29,174 nucleotides of DNA from DATHXC01 sp041662005 (lineage in GTDB: Bacteria > Pseudomonadota > Gammaproteobacteria > Burkholderiales > Methylophilaceae): positions 1 through 29,174 of the forward strand of contig JBAZTJ010000021.1 in NCBI GenBank assembly GCA_041662005.1, written 5' to 3'. The notes beneath the pieces are model-generated. The model was not told the DNA's origin and did not search any database. It saw nothing but the letters and a program-made list of their open reading frames with translations. Positions 16,711 to 24,840 of this stretch are shown one piece after another. The first letter of the stretch is position 1. Each line of letters starts with the position of its first letter. The position numbers and the translations under genes are program-made.

Positions 16711-17108
16711 CTGACCAAACACCCATGGATAAAAGTGACCTTGCGCAGGTGCTCAATCGTATCAATACCCTGATAGCGGGTAATGAGCGTGTCGCAGAAG
16801 TCGCTGATGAAGATGACAATATCCCGGTTCTGACTGAGGTGTATGACGGTGAAGCCGCCTTGGCCTCGGTCAACTTGCAAGACTTCCCCACACTGAACCA
16901 GATGGTCAATGAGACAATCGCTGCGAATCAAGCTGTGACGACGGAAGTGGCGGACCGTTTTCTGGCGGAAATTCAGCCGTTGATTTTAAAGGCCGTGAAG
17001 GTCGCGGTGCTGGAAGAATCTGTCAAGGCGGAAAAATTGTTGACCAGCAAGCTGGAGCAAGAAGTGCTGGAGTTACTGCGCCAGCGCCTGACGGCTAACT
17101 TGAGTTAA
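16707..17108 (+). CDS. Conserved hypothetical acidic protein coupled to holC
   Basis: 133 residues from GTG 16707, overlapping the holC stop as GTGA. I do not recognise a named domain. It is acidic in the first half (A-D-E-D-D-N-I-P-V-L-T-E-V-Y) and helical with heptad-like leucines in the second (L-I-L-K-A-V-K-V-A-V-L-E-E, then L-E-Q-E-V-L-E-L-L-R-Q-R-L). No signal peptide or membrane helix. Translational coupling to holC suggests a cytoplasmic partner or a DNA-metabolism role, but that is inference. Its stop abuts the convergent gcvH-like stop with no gap. Confidence 0.8.
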   Translation: MTDQTPMDKSDLAQVLNRINTLIAGNERVAEVADEDDNIPVLTEVYDGEAALASVNLQDFPTLNQMVNETIAANQAVTTEVADRFLAEIQPLILKAVKVAVLEESVKAEKLLTSKLEQEVLELLRQRLTANLS

Positions 17109-17495
17109 CTAACTATTTGCACTTAGGAGTGCTTTATACGCAGCAGCATCCAGTAAGCTGGCAGCATCAGCAACGTTGTGAGGCTTGAACTTGAATATCC
17201 ATGACTGATATGGGGCATCATTGATCTGTTCAGGTACATTCTGCAATGACTCGTTAATGGCGAGCACCGAGCCATTCAGCGGAGCATGCAGGTCAGAGCC
17301 GGTCTTGACTGACTCCACCAGGCCACACGGTTCACCTGATTTAATTTCGGCACCAATTGCTGGTGGCTCGACATACACAATGTCACCCAGCAAGTCCTGA
17401 GCATAGTCGGTAATGCCAGCCAGCCAAGTGCCGTCGTCTGATGTTTGTACCCATAAATGTTCGGGGGTATAAAGTAAATTATCTTGAATTTTCAT
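17109..17495 (-). CDS. gcvH: Glycine cleavage system H-like lipoyl protein
   Basis: 128 residues. Single lipoyl domain with the lipoylated Lys64 in V-E-S-V-K-T-G-S-D-L-H-A-P and the family start Y-T-P-E-H-L-W-V, G-I-T-D-Y-A-Q-D-L-L-G-D-I-V-Y-V-E. GcvH shuttles the methylamine intermediate between GcvP, GcvT and GcvL in glycine cleavage; some H-like proteins also serve in lipoate relay or, as LbpA, in sulfur oxidation. No gcvT or gcvP is next to it, so it is an orphan here. The motif variant K-T-G-S-D-L-H rather than K-A-V/A-S-D-L-Y leaves the alternative role open. Confidence 0.85.
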   Translation of the reverse strand: MKIQDNLLYTPEHLWVQTSDDGTWLAGITDYAQDLLGDIVYVEPPAIGAEIKSGEPCGLVESVKTGSDLHAPLNGSVLAINESLQNVPEQINDAPYQSWIFKFKPHNVADAASLLDAAAYKALLSANS

Positions 17496-17510
17496 GAGTT
17501 AGCGCCGTTA

Positions 17511-17538
17511 TTAATAGGTACAATCAATTTTCTCACAA
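17511..17538 (-). promoter_or_regulatory. Candidate promoter of the gcvH-like gene
   Basis: On the minus strand TTGTGA (17538-17533), 16 bp spacer, TATTAA (17516-17511), 15 bases before the start codon. Only moderate matches; weak support. Confidence 0.3.
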
Positions 17539-17608
17539 ACTGGCAGCTTGCATAAAAAATCTGAAGCAATATTAAGCTTAAGAGTAAATATAAAGAATAT
17601 TCTGTATG

Positions 17609-17638
17609 TTGATGACAAATTAGAATAATTTATATAAT
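17609..17638 (+). promoter_or_regulatory. Candidate sigma-70 promoter of the D,D-endopeptidase gene
   Basis: TTGATG (17609-17614), 18-bp spacer, perfect TATAAT (17633-17638) in a markedly AT-rich stretch, 45 bases before the ATG. This is the best-looking promoter in the window. Confidence 0.55.
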
Positions 17639-17683
17639 ATTGGTTATGATTGTTACGCATGCCATGTTAAAAGAAGGCCCAAA

Positions 17684-18733
17684 ATGATACGAAAACTGAT
17701 ATTGCTGACAGTTGTCCTTGCCCTCACCATCCCTGCGGCCTCTGCTGAGAGTGCGCACAAGAAATCTTCTCGCGTTGCCGAGAGTAGCAAATACAAGCTA
17801 AACAAAAGCAAACTTGCTAGTAGCAAATTAAACAAGCCTCGGGCTTCCAGCAAAAGAGTCAAAGTTAGTCTGAGATCAGACCGACGACTAGGCGGGCAAT
17901 ATGCTTTGCAAAATGCCAGCTTTGATCGTGGTGCCGGCGTTGCAGAAAGCTACGATAGTTTTGGCTTGCCGAATCTTGCTTCATCCAAGGCCCTGATCAT
18001 TAATCAGGATACTGGTGAAGTTCTGTACGCAAAAAGCACGAGTATCGCTACGCCTATCGCCTCAGTGACCAAACTGATGACAGCGATGGTAATGCTGGAT
18101 GCCTATCTTCCGCTTGATGAATATCTGACGATTACAGATGCTGATGTGGACCTGCTCAAAGGTACCAGCTCGCGTCTGCGTCTGGGCACCGAGCTGACCC
18201 GTGGCGAGATGCTGCATTTGGCCTTGATGTCTTCCGAAAACCGTGCGGCCTCCGCACTTGGCCGCAATTATCCAGGCGGCATTTCTGCCTTTGTGGCGGC
18301 CATGAATGCCAAAGCGCGTTCATTGGGAATGTTAAGTACGCATTTTGTAGATTCTTCCGGTCTTAATAGTGCCAACGTATCTACCGCAGAAGATTTGGCG
18401 AAAATGGTGCGTGCGGCCTATCAGTATCCGCAGATTCGTCAGGTTACAACAACCGCCTCGCAAGAGTTTCCGGTTCATGGATATCGCAATCCGGTGAATT
18501 TCGTCAATACCAATAGTCTGGTGCGTAACAGCAATAGTGACTGGATTATAGGCCTGTCAAAAACCGGTTATATCAGTGAAGCTGGCCGTTGCTTGGTGAT
18601 GCAGGCTGAGATTGCCGGACAATCACTAATTATCGTCTTGCTGGATTCTGCGGGTAAGCTTTCCCGCATTGGCGATGCACAGCGTATCCGTAAGTGGGTG
18701 GAAAGTTCTAACGGCCCGCGTCATCTGGGGTAA
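17684..18733 (+). CDS. pbpG: D-alanyl-D-alanine endopeptidase (peptidase S11, PBP7-like)
   Basis: 349 residues. A periplasmic penicillin-binding protein that cuts D-Ala-mDAP cross-links in peptidoglycan. A signal peptide (about 1-21, ending A-A-S-A) is followed by a lysine/serine-rich linker (about 25-65) unusual for the family. The catalytic motifs are intact: S127-V-T-K130, S184-E-N186 and K293-T-G. There is no obvious C-terminal amphipathic anchor and the protein ends soon after the transpeptidase-like fold, which fits PbpG rather than DacA/DacC. AAGAAGG lies just upstream of the ATG. It converges with topA on a strong shared terminator. Confidence 0.9.
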   Translation: MIRKLILLTVVLALTIPAASAESAHKKSSRVAESSKYKLNKSKLASSKLNKPRASSKRVKVSLRSDRRLGGQYALQNASFDRGAGVAESYDSFGLPNLASSKALIINQDTGEVLYAKSTSIATPIASVTKLMTAMVMLDAYLPLDEYLTITDADVDLLKGTSSRLRLGTELTRGEMLHLALMSSENRAASALGRNYPGGISAFVAAMNAKARSLGMLSTHFVDSSGLNSANVSTAEDLAKMVRAAYQYPQIRQVTTTASQEFPVHGYRNPVNFVNTNSLVRNSNSDWIIGLSKTGYISEAGRCLVMQAEIAGQSLIIVLLDSAGKLSRIGDAQRIRKWVESSNGPRHLG

Positions 18734-18744
18734 CTGAATAAAGC

Positions 18745-18784
18745 AGTCAATAAAAAAGCGGCCTTGGCCGCTTTTTTATTGACT
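18745..18784. terminator. Bidirectional rho-independent terminator, perfect 19-bp arms
   Basis: Arms 18745-18763 and 18766-18784 are perfectly complementary around a central TT. The GC core (GCGGCC/GGCCGC) is flanked by A6 and T6, so it ends transcripts from the endopeptidase gene (plus) and from topA (minus). It sits between the two stop codons. Confidence 0.9.
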
Positions 18785-18795
18785 ACGATTTGTAA

Positions 18796-21408
18796 TTAAC
18801 TGGCGACGGCTACCTTCTTGGCTACCGCTGGTTTTTTGGTAACAGCTTTCTTTACGCTAGGTTTTTTCACGGCTGCAACCTTGGTTGCAGCTTTTGTCGC
18901 AGCAGCTTTCTTGACAGCTGTTTTCTTGGCGGGTGCTTTTTTAGCCGTCGTCTTTTTGGCTGGGGCGTCCTTGGCCGCTTTTGCTGCCAGCAGTTCCAGA
19001 GCCTCTTCCATAGTAACCGATTCAGGTTCCTGGCTCTTGGGTAGTGTTGCACGAATTTTGCCATGCTGCACATAAGGGCCATAGCGACCTGCATAAATCT
19101 CGATCTTGCCATCCTCTGTCGGATGCGAACCCAGCTCCCGGATTGGTGCTGGACCAGTATTGGCTTGCGCCAGCAACTCGACGGCACGGTTCAGGTCAAT
19201 ATCGAATACATTATCAGTACGCGGAATGGATTTGAACTTGCCATCATGGTTCACATAAGGGCCAAAGCGCCCGATATTGGCAACAATTTTCTTGTTTGTT
19301 TCTGGATGCTGGCCCAGATCACGCGGCAGGGCAATCAGCTTATTGGCAATTTCCAGGTTCACATCAGCCAGCGCGATATCCTTGGGGATGCTTACGCGTT
19401 TGGGTTTTTTCTTGGCATCTTCTTCGGGCAGGCCGAGTTGCAGGTAAGGGCCATAAGGACCTACCAATAGCAGGATATCCTTGCCAGTTGCAGTGTCCAC
19501 ACCGATGGTCACCGGCTCGCTGCCAGCCGCTGCTTCGCCATTCATGCTGCGCTTGTAATCACACTTCGGTTCGCTGTTATAGCCTGTACAGCCGATAAAG
19601 CTGCCATAACGGCTTAACTGCTTGGATAAGGGCTTGCCGCATTTTGGGCAGAGTTCGTCTATCAGCTCGGTACCAGGGCGATCTACATCTTTCTTGCTTT
19701 CCAGCTGTTGGTTAAAACCTTGCCAGAATCCATCCAGTACCGGTATCCACTCCCGTTCGCCATCGGCGATCTGGTCCAGTTCGTTTTCCAGGTTGGCGGT
19801 GAAATCGTAATCCACATAGCGGGTGAAATGTTCGGTAAGGAATTTGTTCACTACACGACCTACATCGGTTGGTGTGAAGCGTTTCTTGTCCAGCAGTACG
19901 TATTCGCGGTCCTGCAAGGTGGAGATGATACTGGCATACGTCGATGGACGGCCTATGCCGTACTCTTCCAGCACCTTGACCAGGCTGGCTTCAGAGTAGC
20001 GCGGAGGTGGTTCGGTAAAGTGCTGATCGCCGAATATTTTCTGCACGTCGAGCACTTCGCCGGTTTCCAGCACCGGAAGCTTGCTTTCGCCTTCCTCTTC
20101 CGCGTCGTCCACGCTTTCCATGTACACCGCGATAAAGCCGGGGAATATCATGGTCTGGCCGGTCGCGCGAAACAGGTTGGCATCGGTGCCGATAGCCAGG
20201 TCTACGCTCACTGCATCAAAGCGTGCTGGTGCCATCTGGCAGGCCAGTGAACGCTTCCAGATCATTTCATAGAGTCGGAACTGCTCCGGCGTCAGATAGG
20301 CCTGCAAGCTGGCAGGCGTGCGGCTGATGTCGGTTGGGCGGATCGCTTCATGCGCCTCTTGCGCGTTCTTGGCCTTGGTCTTGTACATGATGGGCGATTT
20401 CGGCAGGTATTCTGCGCTGAAATTGCCCTTGATATAGCCGCGGATCTGCATCACCGCTTCGGTTGCCAAACTGAAGGAGTCAGTACGCATATAGGTAATC
20501 AAACCCACAGTGCCGCTGCCGATATCCACGCCTTCATACAGTTGCTGGGCGATGCGCATGGCGCGGCTGGTAGTAAAGCCCAGCTTGCGTACGGCTTCCT
20601 GTTGCAAGGTGGACGTCGTGAAAGGGGCTGCCGGGCTGCGGTTCTTTTGCTTCTTTTCCACGCGGGAAACCGTGGTTTTACCGGCACTGGCCAGTAGTAG
20701 CTTGCCGACGATTTCGGCCTGTTGATCTTGCGTGGTGACGGTGAACTGTTCGACTTTTTTGCCATCCAGCTGGAACAGCTTGGCGTCGAACGCGTGCTGA
20801 TGCTTGCGTGATTCCAGATGAATAGTCCAGTATTCCTGGCTCTTGAAGGCTTCGATTTCCAGTTCGCGCTCAACGATCAATCGCAGCGCCGGGCTTTGTA
20901 CACGGCCTGCAGACAAGCCGCGGCGGATTTTCTTCCATAACAGCGGTGACAGGTTGAAGCCTACCAGATAGTCCAGTGCACGCCGGGCCTGCTGGGCATT
21001 GACCAGTGGCATGGCGATATCGCGCGGATTGTCGATGGCGTGTTGTACCGCAGACTTGGTGATCTCGTGGAACACCACGCGCTTGAGGATCTTGTCCTTG
21101 ACCAGCTTCTTGGATTTAAGGATTTCCGCAATATGCCAGGAAATCGCTTCCCCTTCGCGGTCCGGGTCGGTTGCCAGATAGATGGCATCCGCGACTTTGA
21201 CTGCTTTGGCAATCGCGTCGACATGCTTGGAGTTGCGCTCAATCACTTCGTACTTCATCGCAAAGTCATGCTCGGTATCGACCGCGCCGGTTTTGGGGAT
21301 CAGGTCGCGCACGTGGCCGTAAGACGCCAGTACTTCGAAATCCTTACCCAGGTATTTCTTAAGAGTTTTTGCCTTGGAGGGCGATTCAACGATCAGCAGT
21401 TTGGACAT
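18796..21408 (-). CDS. topA: DNA topoisomerase I TopA with lysine/alanine-rich tail
   Basis: 870 residues. Type IA topoisomerase that relaxes negative supercoils. The Toprim domain (1-150) has E8 (I-V-E-S-P-S-K-A-K) and D81-x-D83-x-E85 (A-T-D-P-D-R-E-G-E-A). The active-site tyrosine is Y306 (L-I-T-Y-M-R-T-D-S). One four-Cys zinc ribbon follows (C-P-K-C-G-K ... G-C-T-G-Y ... C-D-Y), then Topo_C_Rpt-type modules with G-x-Y-G-P-Y-V (about 640-790). From about residue 808 the last 63 residues are a histone-H1-like run of A-K-K, T-A-K-K and P-A-K-K units. Such basic tails occur in betaproteobacterial TopA and aid DNA binding. The start is preceded by a C-rich stretch (G-rich on the plus strand), without a clear ribosome-binding site. 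Confidence 0.97.
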   Translation of the reverse strand: MSKLLIVESPSKAKTLKKYLGKDFEVLASYGHVRDLIPKTGAVDTEHDFAMKYEVIERNSKHVDAIAKAVKVADAIYLATDPDREGEAISWHIAEILKSKKLVKDKILKRVVFHEITKSAVQHAIDNPRDIAMPLVNAQQARRALDYLVGFNLSPLLWKKIRRGLSAGRVQSPALRLIVERELEIEAFKSQEYWTIHLESRKHQHAFDAKLFQLDGKKVEQFTVTTQDQQAEIVGKLLLASAGKTTVSRVEKKQKNRSPAAPFTTSTLQQEAVRKLGFTTSRAMRIAQQLYEGVDIGSGTVGLITYMRTDSFSLATEAVMQIRGYIKGNFSAEYLPKSPIMYKTKAKNAQEAHEAIRPTDISRTPASLQAYLTPEQFRLYEMIWKRSLACQMAPARFDAVSVDLAIGTDANLFRATGQTMIFPGFIAVYMESVDDAEEEGESKLPVLETGEVLDVQKIFGDQHFTEPPPRYSEASLVKVLEEYGIGRPSTYASIISTLQDREYVLLDKKRFTPTDVGRVVNKFLTEHFTRYVDYDFTANLENELDQIADGEREWIPVLDGFWQGFNQQLESKKDVDRPGTELIDELCPKCGKPLSKQLSRYGSFIGCTGYNSEPKCDYKRSMNGEAAAGSEPVTIGVDTATGKDILLLVGPYGPYLQLGLPEEDAKKKPKRVSIPKDIALADVNLEIANKLIALPRDLGQHPETNKKIVANIGRFGPYVNHDGKFKSIPRTDNVFDIDLNRAVELLAQANTGPAPIRELGSHPTEDGKIEIYAGRYGPYVQHGKIRATLPKSQEPESVTMEEALELLAAKAAKDAPAKKTTAKKAPAKKTAVKKAAATKAATKVAAVKKPSVKKAVTKKPAVAKKVAVAS

Positions 21409-21519
21409 GGGGGCTTTGCATATAATGTTGCGAGTTTGGCAGATAATAAGAGTAAACGCCTAGGTAGACAAGGAAAGTTGCCTAAAAGTTGTGGCTAGAA
21501 GTCTTTTATCACTGCGGTT

Positions 21520-23391
21520 ATGATGGCAGTCATGAAATTATCTAACGCTCAGCGCTATGTTCTTTTAGCCCTTATTTTATTCATCTGCCTGCTGGCAGAG
21601 GTATTGTGGTTAAAGGCACTGGCACCGTTGGAGCATCGCCTCTCCGACCGCATGCTGCTCACCCACGCACTCAATAGCAAGCCGGACACAGATATTGTCA
21701 TTGTTGACATCGATGAGCGTAGTCTGGCGCTAATGGCCGATAGTGTTGGGCGCTGGCCGTGGCCGCGTTCGTTACACGCTGAACTGGTGGAAGGCATCAG
21801 TGCCCAGAAACCGCGCGCCATCATTTTCGATATTCTGTTCAGTGACGCGGATATGGCCAGACCTGAGGATGACAAATACTTCGCCGATGTCATAGCCAGC
21901 CACGATGGCCTGTATTTTCCCATGATGAAGTTGAGTGGTTCCGGCGACATGGACGGCATTCCCCTAAGCCAGTTCGGCGCGCAGCTTGGTATCACTGCCA
22001 GCCCGCAGGCGAACCCGGATGCCAGGGTTGCCATGGTGCTGCCACTGGCGGCTATGCTGGAAACCCGGCGGGTAGGCACCCATAATGCCGTGCCGGACGA
22101 GGACGGCGTAGTGCGCAGCTATCCACGATATACCGATGTCGAAGGCTGGCATATCCCCTCATTGCCAGCCAAAGTGGCCGAGGGCCTGGGATTTAATTCG
22201 GCTGGCGGCACACAAAAAATACACCTCAACTGGCACGGCCATGCGCTTTCTTATCCGCGGGTATCTTATGCGGATGTCTATCAGGATTTCCAGCGCAAGC
22301 AGTCAGAGCGTTCAGCTGGTGAATTTACCAACAAGATCGTGATTGTCGGTGCTACAGCCAATGGCCTCAATGATATCCGCGCTACGCCCATAGACGGGCT
22401 TTATCCGGGTGTGGAAATCCTGGCGACGGCCATCGACAACCTGAAGAATGCAAATCCCCTGCAACTGGCCTCGCCTATTGTGGCTGTCGCCCTGGGTGCT
22501 TTGCTACTGATGGGGCTGGCGCGCGCTTTTGTCACCTATTGCTACCTGATGCGGATAGGCGCAGTGCTGGCATTACTGACCATCGCTATCTTGCTAGGTG
22601 CTTACTACGCGCTAAGTCTCAAATTGATCATCTGGATACTGACGCCATTGCTGTTTGCGTGGCTATATTTCCTGGCGGCCAGCCTGCTGGAATATTGGAG
22701 CGAGCGCAAAAAGCGCATGCTGGCGATGGCTACATTCGGCCGCTTTCTCGATCCGCGTGTGGTGCAGGCGCTGGTGGATAGGGGTGAAACCACACAGTCA
22801 CTCTCCGGCAAAAGCCGTGAAATCAGCGTGCTGTTTTCCGATATCCGCGGCTTTACTTCGTTGTCTGAACGCAGTACGCCTGAGCAGGTTGTGGAGCTGC
22901 TCAATGCCTACTTTACCCAGCAGGCCGCTGTCATCTTTGCGCAGGACGGCACGTTGGATAAATATATTGGCGATGCCATCATGGCCTTCTGGGGGGCGCC
23001 GGTAAACCAGCCTGACCATGCGCTCAAGGCCGTCACTGCTGCCTTGCAGATGAGTGCGCAACTGGAGCAGTTCCGCAGTCAGGCGGGAGAGCTGGGGCGT
23101 GACCTAGAAATCGGCATAGGTGTGCATAGCGGCCCGGCGGTGGTGGGTTTTATTGGCTCCGAAACCAAGCAGGATTACACTGCCATTGGCGATACCGTGA
23201 ATCTGGCAAGCCGCATAGAAGGCCAAACCAAGGGCATCGCGCGCGTGCTGGTTTCAGAAGATACCAAACGTATGTGTGAAGAGCAGGCTGGAGATGCCTG
23301 CCCATTCGAGTTTTTAGATTGCGGAAGTTACGAGGTAAAAGGGCGGGCGCAGTCTGTCAGGTTGTTTGAACCACGGCTATTAATAGCCTAA
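21520..23391 (+). CDS. CHASE2-domain class III adenylate cyclase
   Basis: 623 residues. N-terminal helix (about 12-30), periplasmic CHASE2 sensor (about 35-315, with I-V-I-V-D-I-D-E-R-S and G-R-W-P-W-P-R), three helices (about 318-338, 345-365, 368-392), then a cyclase catalytic domain (about 430-615). Metal-binding aspartates are D441 (F-S-D-I-R-G-F-T) and D485 (Y-I-G-D-A-I-M-A-F-W). The substrate pair appears to be K481 and T554 (Y-T-A-I-G-D-T-V-N), the class IIIb ATP-specific pattern, with N561 and R565 as transition-state residues. It should make cAMP in response to an unknown external cue. Three start ATGs (21520, 21523, 21532) are possible. It leads a three-gene operon; its stop is followed at once by an ATG for the next gene. 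Confidence 0.92.
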   Translation: MMAVMKLSNAQRYVLLALILFICLLAEVLWLKALAPLEHRLSDRMLLTHALNSKPDTDIVIVDIDERSLALMADSVGRWPWPRSLHAELVEGISAQKPRAIIFDILFSDADMARPEDDKYFADVIASHDGLYFPMMKLSGSGDMDGIPLSQFGAQLGITASPQANPDARVAMVLPLAAMLETRRVGTHNAVPDEDGVVRSYPRYTDVEGWHIPSLPAKVAEGLGFNSAGGTQKIHLNWHGHALSYPRVSYADVYQDFQRKQSERSAGEFTNKIVIVGATANGLNDIRATPIDGLYPGVEILATAIDNLKNANPLQLASPIVAVALGALLLMGLARAFVTYCYLMRIGAVLALLTIAILLGAYYALSLKLIIWILTPLLFAWLYFLAASLLEYWSERKKRMLAMATFGRFLDPRVVQALVDRGETTQSLSGKSREISVLFSDIRGFTSLSERSTPEQVVELLNAYFTQQAAVIFAQDGTLDKYIGDAIMAFWGAPVNQPDHALKAVTAALQMSAQLEQFRSQAGELGRDLEIGIGVHSGPAVVGFIGSETKQDYTAIGDTVNLASRIEGQTKGIARVLVSEDTKRMCEEQAGDACPFEFLDCGSYEVKGRAQSVRLFEPRLLIA

Positions 23392-23411
23392 TGATTAAAT
23401 CGGGGAACATG

Positions 23412-23963
23412 ATGAAAAAACTAGCAATGTTAATGCTGCTACTTCTAATGCCGCTAGCCGGGCAGGCAGCCGAAACAGCAAAAACGCTGTTGAGCGTTGA
23501 TCTCAAGCAGGAGCCATATGCAGATGCCGCGACCATCAGCAGCGTACCTGCCGCTACCACTGTAGACGTCATCAAGCGTCGCGGCGGCTGGGTGCAAGTG
23601 AAGCCCGCCGGTGGAAGTGAAGGTTGGCTCAAGATGACCAGCATCAAATATGGCGATGCGCCAGCCGCCAAAGGTGAAAGCGGTTGGGGTTCATTGCTCA
23701 ATGTTGCGCGTAGCGGCCGCTCCGGCAATACCGGCGTGACGGTGACCACCGGCGTACGCGGTCTCAGCCCGGAAGACCTGAAGAACGCGCGGCCAGACAC
23801 GGATGCCGTCAAGAAGCTGGATAGTTTCCCCAAAGGCAGAAGTGAAGCACAAACCTTTGCCAGTGCTGGCAAGCTGCAAGGCCAGCAGGTGGAATACATT
23901 GCTTCTACAGGTATCACCGAGAAATCAGGCATAGGCTCATTCTTTAACCGGGGGAAAAAATAA
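23412..23963 (+). CDS. Exported SH3-domain protein
   Basis: 183 residues from ATG 23412, chosen because GGGGA lies 5 bases upstream and translation begins directly with a signal peptide (M-K-K-L-A-M-L-M-L-L-L-L, cleavage near A-G-Q-A). In-frame ATGs at 23391 (overlapping the cyclase stop as TAATG) and 23409 are alternatives. After the signal comes a bacterial SH3 (SH3_3) domain (about 25-85: L-K-Q-E-P-Y-A-D-A-A-T-I, K-R-R-G-G-W-V-Q-V-K, G-W-L-K-M-T-S-I) and a G/S/T-rich, low-complexity C-terminal part. Such SH3 domains often bind peptidoglycan. It is placed between the cyclase and the protease in one operon. Confidence 0.82.
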   Translation: MKKLAMLMLLLLMPLAGQAAETAKTLLSVDLKQEPYADAATISSVPAATTVDVIKRRGGWVQVKPAGGSEGWLKMTSIKYGDAPAAKGESGWGSLLNVARSGRSGNTGVTVTTGVRGLSPEDLKNARPDTDAVKKLDSFPKGRSEAQTFASAGKLQGQQVEYIASTGITEKSGIGSFFNRGKK

Positions 23964-24817
23964 TGAAACCTACCCGTACATTATTGTTACTTTTAGCCAT
24001 CAGCCTGCCCACCATGCCAGCCTATGCCTGGGATCTGAGCAACCTCAATGTAGATAAGCTGACCAGCACCTTAAGCAAGGTTAAAGACCTGCAAACAGTG
24101 GATGAGCCATCCGAAATCCAGATCGGCAATGGCGTAGCCGCTAACTTGCTGGGCGCGGCACCCTTGGTCAAGGATGACAAGCTGCAGGCCTACGTCAACC
24201 GTCTCGGCTGGTGGCTGGCACAGCAGACCGAGCGCCCGGACCTACCCTGGCATTTCGGCGTGCTGGATAGCGACAGCGTCAACGCCTTTGCCGCACCCGG
24301 TGGCTATGTGTTTATCACCAAAGGCCTGCTGCTGCGCATGCGCAACGAAGCCGAGCTGGCTGGCGTAATGGCGCACGAGATCTCGCATGTGCTCAGAAAA
24401 CACCACCTCAATGCCATCCAGAAAAGTGCACAACTGGGTTTAGCCGCCGATGCTGCCAGCATGGCGGTGAGCAGCAGTGACAATGCCTACCTGAAAGACA
24501 AAGCCATCAGTGCGGGCTCCGAGGTGCTAGCGCGCGGGCTGGATAAAGATGACGAGTTCGAGGCTGACCGTATGGGTGTGGTGATTGCAGCACGCGCGGG
24601 CTATGACCCGTATGGGCTGCCTTCGGTATTGCAGACGCTGGATGCGATGAACCCGCAGGATGATAGTTTAGCGCTGATGTTCAAGACACATCCGACCCCG
24701 CAAAAGCGGTTGGAGTTGTTGGATGGGGCGATGACTGGGACGATGGATAAGTATGTGGGGCAGGTGGATGGGAAGGAGAGGTTTATGAAGGTGGTGGGGG
24801 AATATGCGAAGAAATAA
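23963..24817 (+). CDS. M48-family periplasmic metalloprotease
   Basis: 284 residues. Signal peptide (about 1-22, ending A-Y-A). Zinc site H138-E-I-S-H142 (M-A-H-E-I-S-H) with the third ligand E200 in D-E-F-E-A-D-R-M-G. Flanking N-A-F-A-A-P-G-G-Y-V and G-L-L-L-R-M-R-N-E-A-E-L are typical of the YggG/BepA/Oma1-like M48 group; the TPR domain of BepA is missing, so it is closer to YggG (LoiP). The ATG overlaps the stop of the SH3 gene (TAATG). A role in envelope quality control is inferred. The last 100 bases are very rich in G (many GGG and GTG codons), unlike the rest of the gene. Confidence 0.92.
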   Translation: MKPTRTLLLLLAISLPTMPAYAWDLSNLNVDKLTSTLSKVKDLQTVDEPSEIQIGNGVAANLLGAAPLVKDDKLQAYVNRLGWWLAQQTERPDLPWHFGVLDSDSVNAFAAPGGYVFITKGLLLRMRNEAELAGVMAHEISHVLRKHHLNAIQKSAQLGLAADAASMAVSSSDNAYLKDKAISAGSEVLARGLDKDDEFEADRMGVVIAARAGYDPYGLPSVLQTLDAMNPQDDSLALMFKTHPTPQKRLELLDGAMTGTMDKYVGQVDGKERFMKVVGEYAKK

Positions 24818-24840
24818 ATTTAATTTCGATTAATTATTTT

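Noticed and set aside
18800..18990. Repetitive DNA at the end of topA considered as a tandem repeat or CRISPR-like array
   Set aside because: It encodes the lysine/alanine-rich tail; unit lengths vary and there are no spacers.
19708..20250. 180-residue plus-strand ORF opposite topA
   Set aside because: Antisense shadow of topA with no motif.
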